The position numbers were made by a program, and so were the translations under genes. From positions 6,268-70,267 of the forward strand of contig UQFY01000011.1 in NCBI GenBank assembly GCA_900540385.1: a DNA stretch of 64,000 nucleotides. The letters run 5' to 3'. The notes under the pieces are model-generated. The model did no database searches. It saw only the letters and a program-made list of their open reading frames with translations, and had not been told where the DNA came from. This DNA comes from an uncultured Mollicutes bacterium. Its GTDB lineage: Bacteria > Bacillota_I > Bacilli_A > RFN20 > CAG-826. The stretch's first letter is position 1. Every line of letters starts with the position of its first letter. Shown here piece by piece: positions 51,887 to 60,437 of this stretch.

Positions 51887-52546
51887 ATGAAAATCTTATT
51901 ACATCTTCCTCACGTCTCATTAGACGTACCAAATTATTTTTATAAGGGGCTAATCATCCCTAAGCCTCTTTTCCGGAAATACAATCTAGAAATGAGTGAT
52001 TTAGGGGTGGAATATCTTTTGAAAGATCTTCCAGGAGTAAAGATAATACCTCCTTATTCGCGCTTATTTTGTGATGTAGAACGTTTTCGTGACGATAAGA
52101 AAGAAAGGATGGCTCAATATGGGGAGGGTCTTTTATATACAAAGATGTATGATGGCATTCTATTTCATAAGCACGATGAAATCTATCGAAAGAAAGTCCT
52201 TACTTATTACGATACGTACCATCAAAAACTAGATGAAATTACCAAAGGCCTCCTTTCTTTTGACGATGAACTCTTAATACTAGATTGCCATTCTTTCTCT
52301 GATAAGATGGCCTCGTATTTCTTTAAACCTCCTTTTCCAGATATCTGTATCGGAATAGAAAAAGACTTCTTTGATCAAGAAATATTGCATCGCATCATTG
52401 AAGCAATCAAAAAGAGGGGATACACCTATCAAATAAACTATCCCTATCAAGGAAGTCTTGTCCCAAACTGTATCTATAATAAGAAAGTTATTTATAAAAA
52501 AGTCGTATCCATCATGTTAGAAATCAACAAACGTATCTATCTTTAA
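51887..52546 (+). CDS. N-formylglutamate amidohydrolase-family protein
   Basis: A 219-residue cytoplasmic enzyme of the FGase family: LLHLPHVSLDVP at the start, SRLFCDVERFRDDKKERMAQYGEGLLYTK in the middle, and LLILDCHSFSD followed by PDICIGIEKDFFD, matching the metal-binding His/Asp/Glu layout. Family members hydrolyse N-formyl or N-acyl amino acids. Start 51887 follows AGGAGAAAG; the extension to 51866 lies in the terminator tail. Control by a SAM riboswitch suggests a methionine-related substrate, such as N-formyl- or N-acyl-methionine, rather than formylglutamate from histidine breakdown; this is inference. No histidine-utilisation genes are nearby. Confidence 0.88.
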   Translation: MKILLHLPHVSLDVPNYFYKGLIIPKPLFRKYNLEMSDLGVEYLLKDLPGVKIIPPYSRLFCDVERFRDDKKERMAQYGEGLLYTKMYDGILFHKHDEIYRKKVLTYYDTYHQKLDEITKGLLSFDDELLILDCHSFSDKMASYFFKPPFPDICIGIEKDFFDQEILHRIIEAIKKRGYTYQINYPYQGSLVPNCIYNKKVIYKKVVSIMLEINKRIYL

Positions 52547-52555
52547 TTCCTAATG

Positions 52556-52596
52556 AACTGTTACAAATTCAAAATTATTTTAAGTTTGTAACAGGT
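52556..52596. repeat. 41-bp repeat with 10-bp inverted arms, upstream copy
   Basis: Identical to 53903-53943. The arms CTGTTACAAA and TTTGTAACAG are perfectly complementary around a 17-base AT-rich centre. Its right arm lies next to a possible -10 box (TAAAAT at 52602-52607) of the following ATPase gene. Confidence 0.92.
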
Positions 52597-52680
52597 CGTG
52601 ATAAAATGAAATTGTCTCTTAAGAAGGAAAAAATCTTGTTCTCATATTTCCAAAAGCGTTAAAAAAAGAAAGGATGCCTT

Positions 52681-53904
52681 ATGTATATTCTAAGAAAACA
52701 ATATCTAGAAGAAATTAGAAAATATTATGATTCCAACTTGATTAAGGTTTTAACAGGCATTAGACGTGTGGGCAAGAGCGTTCTTTTAGAACAAATACGT
52801 GAAGAATTGAAAAAAGATCGCAATTTGGATGAGGAACATATTATTTGCGTCAATTTCGAAGATATTTCTTTTTCTTCCATTAAAAATGCCTATCAACTAA
52901 ATGACTATATTTCTGCTTGCATTAAAGATGAGAGGAAATACTATATTTTTCTCGATGAAATCCAACATGTAAAAGAATTTGAAAAAGTTCTTGCCTCCTT
53001 GAAGGCAACGAAAAACGTTTCTATTTTTGTTACTGGCAGCAATTCAAAGCTTCTTTCTGGAAGACTGGCTTCCCTTTTAGTCGGACGTTGCAAGGAATTC
53101 AAAATTCAGCCATTCACATACAAAGAATTCTTGGACTTTTATCAAGAAAATCAGCTTCCTCTCCCTACAAAGCCTCTCAATAATTACATCCGCTATGGGG
53201 GAATGCCACAAAGATTGGATTATTTTTTAGAAAAAGACATCGTTGCTTATTTGTCTGATCTTTTTAATGGCATCGTGGAGAAAGATATTTGTTCAAGTAA
53301 ATCGAGAATCGACAAAGAAACATTCTTGAACATTGCCAAATATATCATCTCCAACTCTGCAAAGGATTTTTCTCCTGATAACATCGTTGATTATTACAAC
53401 ATGAACAATTCCGATAAAATACAACGCGTCACGCTTTATCGCTATTTAGAAAAGATGGAGCACGCTTGCCTTATTCAGCGAGTGAAACGTTATGATATCG
53501 CTTCAAAAAGAACTCTAAAATCGATAGAAAAGCGATTCGCCATGGACACAGGGCTTATTTTAGCGTGTAGTAATTCAAATCGAATTTTTCCTTCTAGAGC
53601 ACTAGAAAACCTTGTTTATAACGAACTTATTTATAGAGGATATGAAGTAAAAATAGGAAAGACATATAAAGGTGAAATTGATTTCGTCACGATGAAAGAA
53701 AACAAAAAATGTTTCATTCAAGTCGCTTATCTTCTTTCTGATGAAGAAACCATCATCAGGGAATTCTCTCCTTATAATTCTGTACGTGATCCCTCTCCGA
53801 AATACGTCATGAGTTTGGATGAGTTTGATATGTCACAAAACGGAATAACACATATCAATATCGAAGATTGGCTGCTTGGAAAAGTAGACTTGTTCCTTTC
53901 TTAA
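52681..53904 (+). CDS. AAA_14/DUF4143 ATPase, bracketed by 41-bp repeats
   Basis: A 407-residue ATPase: MYILRKQYLEEI, Walker A GIRRVGKSVLL near residue 26, Walker B YYIFLDEIQ, sensor FVTGSNSKLLSG, and RYGGMPQRL, all typical of the AAA_14 group. The C-terminal DUF4143 part has the nuclease-fold phrase YEVKIGKTYKGEIDFVTMKENKKCFIQVAY. These ATPases are very common in anaerobes; their role is unknown. GAAAGGATG precedes the start. Identical 41-bp repeats flank the gene, and the downstream copy starts in its stop codon. Confidence 0.9.
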   Translation: MYILRKQYLEEIRKYYDSNLIKVLTGIRRVGKSVLLEQIREELKKDRNLDEEHIICVNFEDISFSSIKNAYQLNDYISACIKDERKYYIFLDEIQHVKEFEKVLASLKATKNVSIFVTGSNSKLLSGRLASLLVGRCKEFKIQPFTYKEFLDFYQENQLPLPTKPLNNYIRYGGMPQRLDYFLEKDIVAYLSDLFNGIVEKDICSSKSRIDKETFLNIAKYIISNSAKDFSPDNIVDYYNMNNSDKIQRVTLYRYLEKMEHACLIQRVKRYDIASKRTLKSIEKRFAMDTGLILACSNSNRIFPSRALENLVYNELIYRGYEVKIGKTYKGEIDFVTMKENKKCFIQVAYLLSDEETIIREFSPYNSVRDPSPKYVMSLDEFDMSQNGITHINIEDWLLGKVDLFLS

Positions 53905-53943
53905 CTGTTACAAATTCAAAATTATTTTAAGTTTGTAACAGGT
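53903..53943. repeat. 41-bp repeat, downstream copy
   Basis: Identical in all 41 bases to 52556-52596, same orientation. Its first two bases are the AA of the ATPase stop codon (TAA 53902-53904). Confidence 0.92.
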
Positions 53944-53974
53944 GACCATCATTTTGAAGAATTATAATAAGCAT

Positions 53975-54700
53975 ATGAATCAATTAAAAAAGATTAAAAG
54001 CTGGATACATAAAGATACCCGTATTGTCTTCTTGGGAGGAGCAGGGGTTTCTACTGCAAGCGGAATTCCAGACTTCCGTTCTCCGACAGGGTTATATAAA
54101 ATCCAAAACAAATATGGTCTTCCTGCAGAAAGAATGCTCTCCCATTCTTATTTCTTTGAACATACGGACACTTTCTATGATTTCTATTGGAACTTCATGG
54201 TCTTTCCTAATGCAAAACCAAATAAAGCCCATATCGCTTTAGCAAACTACGAAAAAAGAGGGGGCCATATCGAAATATTGACCCAAAATATTGATGGCCT
54301 TCATCAAGAAGCGGGTTCTAGACGCGTCTATGAACTCCATGGTTCCACCAAGCGTTATTTCTGCTTAGATTGTGGGAAAGAATACACTCTTGATCAAATT
54401 CCCCAAAAGAAAGAGATCCCGCATTGTTTGTGTGGAGGAATTCTGAAACCGGACGTGGTTCTTTATGAAGAGCCCTTAAACGAAACCATTCTTTATCAAT
54501 CCGTGAACGCTTTACGTTATTCTGATTTATTAATCGTTGGAGGAACCTCTTTAAATGTCTATCCTGCCGCCGGACTTATCTATGAATTCGGTGGAAAACA
54601 TAAGGTTCTTATCAACAAAGAAAGAACCCCTCTAGATTCCTTCTTCGATGAAGTCATACATGAAGATATTGGAGATGTTTTAGAATATCTTCTTTCTTGA
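53975..54700 (+). CDS. NAD-dependent protein deacylase (sirtuin)
   Basis: A 241-residue Sir2 protein: NAD site GAGVSTASGIPDFRS, catalytic region TQNIDGLHQEAG and ELHGS with the active-site His, zinc Cys pairs CLDC and CLCG, and GTSLNVYPAAGL near the end. It removes acyl groups from lysine, giving O-acyl-ADP-ribose and nicotinamide. The start is set at ATG 53975: TATAAT at 53963-53968 is 6 bases before it, giving a leaderless message, while the frame extends to a GTG at 53942 inside the repeat. It lies directly behind the repeat-bracketed ATPase gene. Confidence 0.93.
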   Translation: MNQLKKIKSWIHKDTRIVFLGGAGVSTASGIPDFRSPTGLYKIQNKYGLPAERMLSHSYFFEHTDTFYDFYWNFMVFPNAKPNKAHIALANYEKRGGHIEILTQNIDGLHQEAGSRRVYELHGSTKRYFCLDCGKEYTLDQIPQKKEIPHCLCGGILKPDVVLYEEPLNETILYQSVNALRYSDLLIVGGTSLNVYPAAGLIYEFGGKHKVLINKERTPLDSFFDEVIHEDIGDVLEYLLS

Positions 54701-54730
54701 AATTTGTTTGAATTCTCTAACCTTTTCTAA

Positions 54731-54755
54731 AAGAAAATCCATAGTTTCCTATGGG
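54731..54755 (-). terminator. Terminator of the 835-residue lipoprotein gene
   Basis: On the minus strand, CCATAG-GAAA-CTATGG stem followed by ATTTTCTTTT. Confidence 0.7.
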
Positions 54756-54774
54756 CTTCTACCGAAAGAAATAC

Positions 54775-57282
54775 TTAAGCTGCCTTATGGCAAACAAAGG
54801 TGAACTTAGGCGTAGATTGATATGTGTTTGTACCGAAATAGATATCGCAATAAGTTCCTTTATAACATTCCTTATTGGAGGAATCTAATCCCTTGGTATA
54901 ACCACATTTTAAGAGATAGGCCGCATATTTGTTGGCGTAGATTTGACGATCAGAGCTTGTTCCGCAACTCTTATCCAAACTAATCTCTAAAGTCACGCCA
55001 TCAATTGGACCATAACTAAATGGATAAGAAGAATCGGTGTAATCAAGAGCAAGATATGGTACGGAATCGGCTGCAGTTTTTGCATCCGCATCAGACATTC
55101 CGAGTTTTTCTTTGAAAACCTTTAACAATTGATAGTTATAGAAACTTGCATAACCCGTTTCCCATGTTAACCAAGAAGAATTCGCTTTTAATGGAGAGAA
55201 ATCGATGAAATCCTTATCGGAGAAATAGAATTTATCATTCTCCACGCTGATAGATTGATAGTTAAAGGAGAGTTTACGGTATCCGCCATTATTCGGAGAC
55301 CAATATTCATAGGTAGAAACCTTACCATCTTCCCCTAAGGTGATGTAGGTATCGTAATCTTTTGCATCATCGTCATCTTTAGGGAACATCGTTAAGCCAA
55401 CGCCATCGACAAAAGGTTTCACCGCATATTTGTTCTCAGAGACTTTGGTGAATAATTCAGGATGAGTGCTAAAAGACATGAAATCAGAGAGAGTTTTGCC
55501 CTTTTGAACATCACCAGAACGAACCGCTCTACCTTCAAAATGATCCGAAGGATCTTCCGTTTCGGCATTTTTATAAATTAGTTTATAGCTGATGCTAAAT
55601 GGCTGGACGCCATCTTCCGTCTTTAAATATCCGTAGCTTTCTTTTCCAGAGAATTCTGGGACATAGAAAGAATAATCCCCGGTATGGTAATAATCACCGA
55701 TATCACGATTGGTGATGGTGTTATTATTGGAATTATTGATTTCATGCGCTTGCCAAACGTTATTATCGTTTTGGAAATAAGAGAAAGCAGTGCTTAATTT
55801 TTGATAATCCTCTTCTTCGGAGTTAACGGCATACTTTTCTAAAGAAATAGCGGTAGGTGTTTCGAGATTGGTTACGAATTCGTAATGATGCCCATCGGTA
55901 TAGGTATAGCCTAATCCGTGGAAAGATAAGGCGTTATTCTCATATGTAAGATCTAAGGAACGAATATTTCCGAAGGTAACATAGTTATAGTCGCAAAGGG
56001 ATTCAATTATGCCATCGGCTCCTGGACCAAAATAATGGTAGGAACCATCATCTGTTTTTCTACAGGCTAAAGGATCGAAATACTCCTTTAAGAAACGATA
56101 GGATAAATCTTCCCAAAGGTAAGAAGTACGTTTGCTAGCAATTTCATTATTCCCGTTAATATAGACTTCTTCGGCATAACCTGAAGCACTCTTACGGAGA
56201 TATTGGCAATCATCGATAGCCCCACGGACATTATCATAACGGTTATGAATCTTTTTCTCGTTTTCGTTTGCTTCCAAAGAAACACTTGCTTTCCAAGAGG
56301 AAACGCCTTCGCTAGAAATCTTATTCATTTCCGTTTTGGCTTTAATCTTATTATCAAGCGCCAACTTCGAAGCCTCTTCAGGCAAAGACTCCGTTGGTAA
56401 AGAGAAAGAAGAGATAAAATCTTCTAATTCTTGGTTCACTGTTTCGCCAACTTTCGTGAGGAATCCTTTTGCAAGAGGGACAATTCTCGTATTCTCATCA
56501 TCGTTTGCATCTTCCCAAGTATAAAGTTGGATAATAACGGACTTATCTTCTCTCACGCCAAAACGAACTTCGGCAATTCTTCCGGTTATGGAAGCATTTT
56601 TATACCCAAGCAAGGTCCCGCAAGCAACGATGAAGGCTTGCTTATCGGAATAAATGCCATGTTCCGCGTCATAAGAAACGAACTCTTCGGTTACACGGTT
56701 TTCTGGATTTGCTAAAGAACCAAGAAGGTTCATGCGGTATAAGAAATCGTCTTCATTTGCAGGCGTTCTATAAGAAGCCCCATCAAGACGGTGGGCATTT
56801 GTAATCTTAATCGAGGAGCCTTCCTTATCGTATTCGTAATAAATGTCATTAGGGAATTCCGTTTGGTTATAGCTCTTTAAAAGAAGGTAACCCGTATTGG
56901 CATAATTTCTTGTGATGTATTTACGAGTGACTGTATCTTTTAAAGTAGAAGTCACATTTCCTTCCGTATCATACATCTCGTATTCAACGGTATAGTTTCC
57001 GGAATTGGCAGCAGCCATAAGCGTGCTATAGATGTAAGCTTTATCACCAGAATTTGTATCGATTGGAGGAACGTATTGAGAAGATTCGGAGCTTCCTTTT
57101 TGAGAATTGCTGCTAGAACTTTCGCTAGAAGAATCTTTTCTAGAATCGTTACTAGAAGAAGGGGCAATGGAAGAAACGTTTTCTTCCGAAGGAATTGTAT
57201 CATTACTGCTTTCATTCGTGCTTACGCAAGAAAGTAACATTCCTACGCTTAAGCACAACGGCATAAAATATCTTTTTTTCAT
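54775..57282 (-). CDS. Large lipoprotein of unknown function
   Basis: An 835-residue protein with lipoprotein signal MKKRYFMPLCLSVGMLLSC (Cys19), then a Ser/Asn/Glu-rich linker of about 50 residues. The mature part is beta-rich with many Tyr, and three segments start with a similar DKAYIYSTLMAAANSGNYTVEYEM-like or KTEMNKISSEGVSSWKASVSLE-like phrase, suggesting repeated modules of about 220-260 residues. The end contains four Cys (SCG, KCG, ECY, VCHK), rare for an exported protein here. No family is recognised. Divergent from another lipoprotein gene, with GAGG before its start. Confidence 0.75.
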   Translation of the reverse strand: MKKRYFMPLCLSVGMLLSCVSTNESSNDTIPSEENVSSIAPSSSNDSRKDSSSESSSSNSQKGSSESSQYVPPIDTNSGDKAYIYSTLMAAANSGNYTVEYEMYDTEGNVTSTLKDTVTRKYITRNYANTGYLLLKSYNQTEFPNDIYYEYDKEGSSIKITNAHRLDGASYRTPANEDDFLYRMNLLGSLANPENRVTEEFVSYDAEHGIYSDKQAFIVACGTLLGYKNASITGRIAEVRFGVREDKSVIIQLYTWEDANDDENTRIVPLAKGFLTKVGETVNQELEDFISSFSLPTESLPEEASKLALDNKIKAKTEMNKISSEGVSSWKASVSLEANENEKKIHNRYDNVRGAIDDCQYLRKSASGYAEEVYINGNNEIASKRTSYLWEDLSYRFLKEYFDPLACRKTDDGSYHYFGPGADGIIESLCDYNYVTFGNIRSLDLTYENNALSFHGLGYTYTDGHHYEFVTNLETPTAISLEKYAVNSEEEDYQKLSTAFSYFQNDNNVWQAHEINNSNNNTITNRDIGDYYHTGDYSFYVPEFSGKESYGYLKTEDGVQPFSISYKLIYKNAETEDPSDHFEGRAVRSGDVQKGKTLSDFMSFSTHPELFTKVSENKYAVKPFVDGVGLTMFPKDDDDAKDYDTYITLGEDGKVSTYEYWSPNNGGYRKLSFNYQSISVENDKFYFSDKDFIDFSPLKANSSWLTWETGYASFYNYQLLKVFKEKLGMSDADAKTAADSVPYLALDYTDSSYPFSYGPIDGVTLEISLDKSCGTSSDRQIYANKYAAYLLKCGYTKGLDSSNKECYKGTYCDIYFGTNTYQSTPKFTFVCHKAA

Positions 57283-57386
57283 TTTTTAACCTCAGGATGA
57301 CTACATAAATTTATCATTTTTTTAATTTCTTGAAAGAAAAAAATAATTCATTAGAATAAAGAAGTTATCGCTTTTGGAGGATAATT

Positions 57387-58973
57387 ATGCCTAAGTCTAA
57401 AAAATATTTATCATTGCTTATCTTGCCTTTTTTATTTTCTTGTGGGGAAAAGCCAAATGTTTCATCAAGCGAACCTGCTTCTTCAGAAACGCCAAGTGTT
57501 TCTAGCGAAATACCTACAAAGGATGTTTTTTCTTCCTTTATAGAGAAAGGAAAAACCAATATCGGGGTTTTTGAGATTCGCTCCACAGGATTCAGCTCGC
57601 CTATTTCTACTTATTCTTTCTATGGCGAAAAAGCTCAACTTCAACAATATAGTGATGATTTCAAAGAGTATTACAAAGAAGGATATAATGCGGACCTTCT
57701 TGATGGAGGGATCTTAATCAATGGGGAACAGGGTGCATTCACTTACCGTATTGAAAATAACCAAGTGATGTTAGAAAGCCCTGTGGGATACGCAACTAAT
57801 CTCATTGATTTAAAATCCTATGGCCCCGCATTATTAGCGAATGCCTCTCTTTATGAAGAAACGGATTCTTCTTTTGCTTATACTTCAAAAAAGAATAAAG
57901 ACGGAAGCTTAGCTGCAGCCAAATATTGGGCGGCTGTTGCTGGTATTAATTCAACATTTGAGCAATATATGGACGGTTTCTCTCTTATTTTGGATGAGAA
58001 TCTTGAAAATATCGTCACCATCATGCATTTCCAAATAAATGACCAACAGATGACTTATCAAATCAGACTTACGCATTTAGGGGATACAAGCCTTCTTCCT
58101 CCAAGTGTGCTTACTTCTTATCTTTCTTCCCCAAAAGTAGTGCCAGCCCCTACGACTTGGACAGAAGAAAGCAAAGCCTATATCCACGCTAATAAGCCAG
58201 TGGAAAATCTTCTTCCTTTCCCAGAAGGAACGACTGCTCAATATTCTGAAAGCTATACAAGCGATGGCATTATTATCGTGAATTATGGCGTGAATCTTGT
58301 AAGTAGCTACGGCAAACAACTTCTAGCAAAAGGCTTCAAAAAGAGAATGAGCTTAAATACGGAATATCTTCTTGAACTTACCCCAGAAGAAGGAGACACC
58401 TCTTTCTTATATTCTGCCGCAAAAGTAACGATGAAGTACGCATCCAACGCGACCATGATCTTGATTGAATTAAGCACAGATTATCAAAATTTCAACCAAG
58501 CCAATGAAGAGCTTTCCCTTTGGAATAACGGAACATATAACAAAGAGTATGACTTAGGGTTAAACTACGCCACTCTTCCTGAATCGAATAAAGTAACCCG
58601 CGTTCATTCTTACGATATGACGTTGGCCATTAAAGAAAAACTCGCTTCGAGTGGCTACGCTAACGATATTCTCTATTATTGGCTCGCCGAAGTTGATATT
58701 TCTTCTAAAGAAGACGCAATCGCCTATGCCAATAGCCTTTTTGAAGCCCAAAAGAAGAACGGTTTCTTCCTTGATGAGAAGACGACCTTAGAGAAAGATG
58801 GCTATCTCTATGTGTATAAAGTAAATTCCAAACATAGCACTGAAGCAGTTCTTCGTGTCGTCTTAGATAGAGATGATATGGGCGAATATTCTGGAACCAT
58901 TGTTCTTCAAGCGATTGTTGGTAATTATCAATTGCTCGATCAAATGCTAAAAGAAAACCCATACGAAAAATAA
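57387..58973 (+). CDS. Lipoprotein of unknown function
   Basis: A 528-residue protein with lipoprotein signal MPKSKKYLSLLILPFLFSC (Cys19) and linker rich in Ser, Glu and Pro (SSSEPASSETPSVSSEIP). The mature region shows two halves, the first beta-rich with YRIENNQVMLE-type strands, the second with LLAKGFKKRMSLNTEYLLEL and KLASSGYANDILYYWL phrases. No motif is recognised. TTTGGAGGA precedes the start. It is divergent from the 835-residue lipoprotein, 104 bases apart; both may be under shared control. Confidence 0.75.
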   Translation: MPKSKKYLSLLILPFLFSCGEKPNVSSSEPASSETPSVSSEIPTKDVFSSFIEKGKTNIGVFEIRSTGFSSPISTYSFYGEKAQLQQYSDDFKEYYKEGYNADLLDGGILINGEQGAFTYRIENNQVMLESPVGYATNLIDLKSYGPALLANASLYEETDSSFAYTSKKNKDGSLAAAKYWAAVAGINSTFEQYMDGFSLILDENLENIVTIMHFQINDQQMTYQIRLTHLGDTSLLPPSVLTSYLSSPKVVPAPTTWTEESKAYIHANKPVENLLPFPEGTTAQYSESYTSDGIIIVNYGVNLVSSYGKQLLAKGFKKRMSLNTEYLLELTPEEGDTSFLYSAAKVTMKYASNATMILIELSTDYQNFNQANEELSLWNNGTYNKEYDLGLNYATLPESNKVTRVHSYDMTLAIKEKLASSGYANDILYYWLAEVDISSKEDAIAYANSLFEAQKKNGFFLDEKTTLEKDGYLYVYKVNSKHSTEAVLRVVLDRDDMGEYSGTIVLQAIVGNYQLLDQMLKENPYEK

Positions 58974-58976
58974 AAA

Positions 58977-59002
58977 ATAAAAGGCCCTTCGGGGCTTTTT
59001 TT
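58977..59002. terminator. Bidirectional terminator between lipoprotein and MATE genes
   Basis: AAAAGGCCC-TTCG-GGGCTTTTTTT, a GC stem with a stable tetraloop. A-run and T-run permit action in both directions; it overlaps the MATE stop by two bases. Confidence 0.88.
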
Positions 59003-60392
59003 AATCCAGTATGTTTCCGATCTGTTCCAATCTTTTTCGGAATATCCTCGGTCGAAGAAGAAAATAAGCGACAGTGGATACCAAAGAAGCAAGGATATCG
59101 GCGATAGGCTCGGCATAAAAGACAAGGAAAGCGTTCTTTGAAAGAATTGGAAGCAGGATCGTTAAAGGCAAAAGAAGAATAAACTTCCGGTTCAAGGAAA
59201 GCCAAATCGAATACTTCGCCTGTCCCATGCCGGTAAGCCCATCAACAAACACATATTGCAAAGCCAAAGGAATAACCCCATACATATAAATAGAAATGGT
59301 TTGATTCGATATCGTGATGGCTCTTTCATTAGGCGTAGAGGAGGAAAGAGAGATGAAAAGCCTAGCAAAAGGCTTGCCAAGGAAGAAAGATAAACCAACG
59401 CAAAGGGTGCAAAAAGCAAGAGCAAATCCTACAAGCTGCCATTCCGCTTTCTTAATCAAATCCATTTTTCTTGCCCCATAACAATAGGCAAGTAAAGGCT
59501 GAGTTCCGCTTGATATTCCTAATAAAGGACCGGTAACCAAAGAGAAGAAGGCCTGCGTAATGGTCGCAACCTCAATATAGAAATCCCCATCTCCTCCCCC
59601 AAAGTTTTTAAGGCAAGTGTTCAAACAAATAAAAACAACAGAATCCGTCGCCATGATAATAAAGGGAGAAAAACCTAGTTTAAAAATCTTTTTGACGATT
59701 TTCTTTTCGAGCTTTTGAAAAGAAAGGCGGATGTCCGTCACTTTTAAAAGAAGGATAAGAACAAAAACAAAAGAGAGGAATTGAGAGATGAGGGTTGCTA
59801 ACGCCGCTCCGGAAACACCCATCTTAAAAACATAGATAAACAAAGGATCCAATCCGATATTTGCCACGCATCCTAGCATTGTAACAAGCATCGCTAAAGT
59901 GGATTTCCCTTGAGCAATGACAAATTGATTCAATCCCAAAGTAAGGATAGAAAAGAAAGTCCCAGCTAAATAAATCATGAAATAAGAATAAGCATAAGGA
60001 AATGAAGCTTCGGACGCCCCAAATAGATAAAGAAGCGGCCTTCCTAATGGATAAAAAACAACGACAATAAGAAGACTCATAATCAAAAGAAGAATAAAAG
60101 AATTAGATAGAATCTTTTTCGCGTTTTCTTCATTCTTTTCACCTAAAGACATGGAGAAAATAGGCGCTCCTCCAAAACCAATCCAATAGGCAAAGGAAGT
60201 AATAAAGGTTGTAATAGGGGCAACAACCCCAATTCCAATCAAAGCAATCTCACCTTCTATAGGAATATTGCCAATAAAAATACGGTCAACAATGCTATAA
60301 AGAACGCTCACAAACTGGGCTAACATGCTTGGAAGAGCCAAAGATAAGATATTTTTGAAGGTGCGCTTGTCACCTAAATCTAATTTCTGCAT
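59001..60392 (-). CDS. MATE-family multidrug exporter
   Basis: A 463-residue protein with twelve hydrophobic helices in two similar halves. MATE features: LALPSMLAQFVSVLYSIVDRIFIGN at the start, FGGAPIFSMSLGEKNEENAKKILSNSF, LGISSGTQPLLAYCYGARKM in the second half. It exports drugs or other cations using a Na+ or H+ gradient. No clear ribosome site; a -10-like TAAATT lies a few bases upstream of the ATG, so it may be leaderless. Divides from the next minus-strand gene by 45 bases. Confidence 0.92.
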   Translation of the reverse strand: MQKLDLGDKRTFKNILSLALPSMLAQFVSVLYSIVDRIFIGNIPIEGEIALIGIGVVAPITTFITSFAYWIGFGGAPIFSMSLGEKNEENAKKILSNSFILLLIMSLLIVVVFYPLGRPLLYLFGASEASFPYAYSYFMIYLAGTFFSILTLGLNQFVIAQGKSTLAMLVTMLGCVANIGLDPLFIYVFKMGVSGAALATLISQFLSFVFVLILLLKVTDIRLSFQKLEKKIVKKIFKLGFSPFIIMATDSVVFICLNTCLKNFGGGDGDFYIEVATITQAFFSLVTGPLLGISSGTQPLLAYCYGARKMDLIKKAEWQLVGFALAFCTLCVGLSFFLGKPFARLFISLSSSTPNERAITISNQTISIYMYGVIPLALQYVFVDGLTGMGQAKYSIWLSLNRKFILLLPLTILLPILSKNAFLVFYAEPIADILASLVSTVAYFLLRPRIFRKRLEQIGNILD

Positions 60393-60437
60393 ACTAAAAA
60401 TTTAGAACAAAAGAGAACGAATATATCAATAAAACGC

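Noticed and set aside
51654..51932. Minus-strand frame over the SAM riboswitch
   Set aside because: The region is explained by the riboswitch and terminator on the plus strand; there is no start signal on the minus strand.
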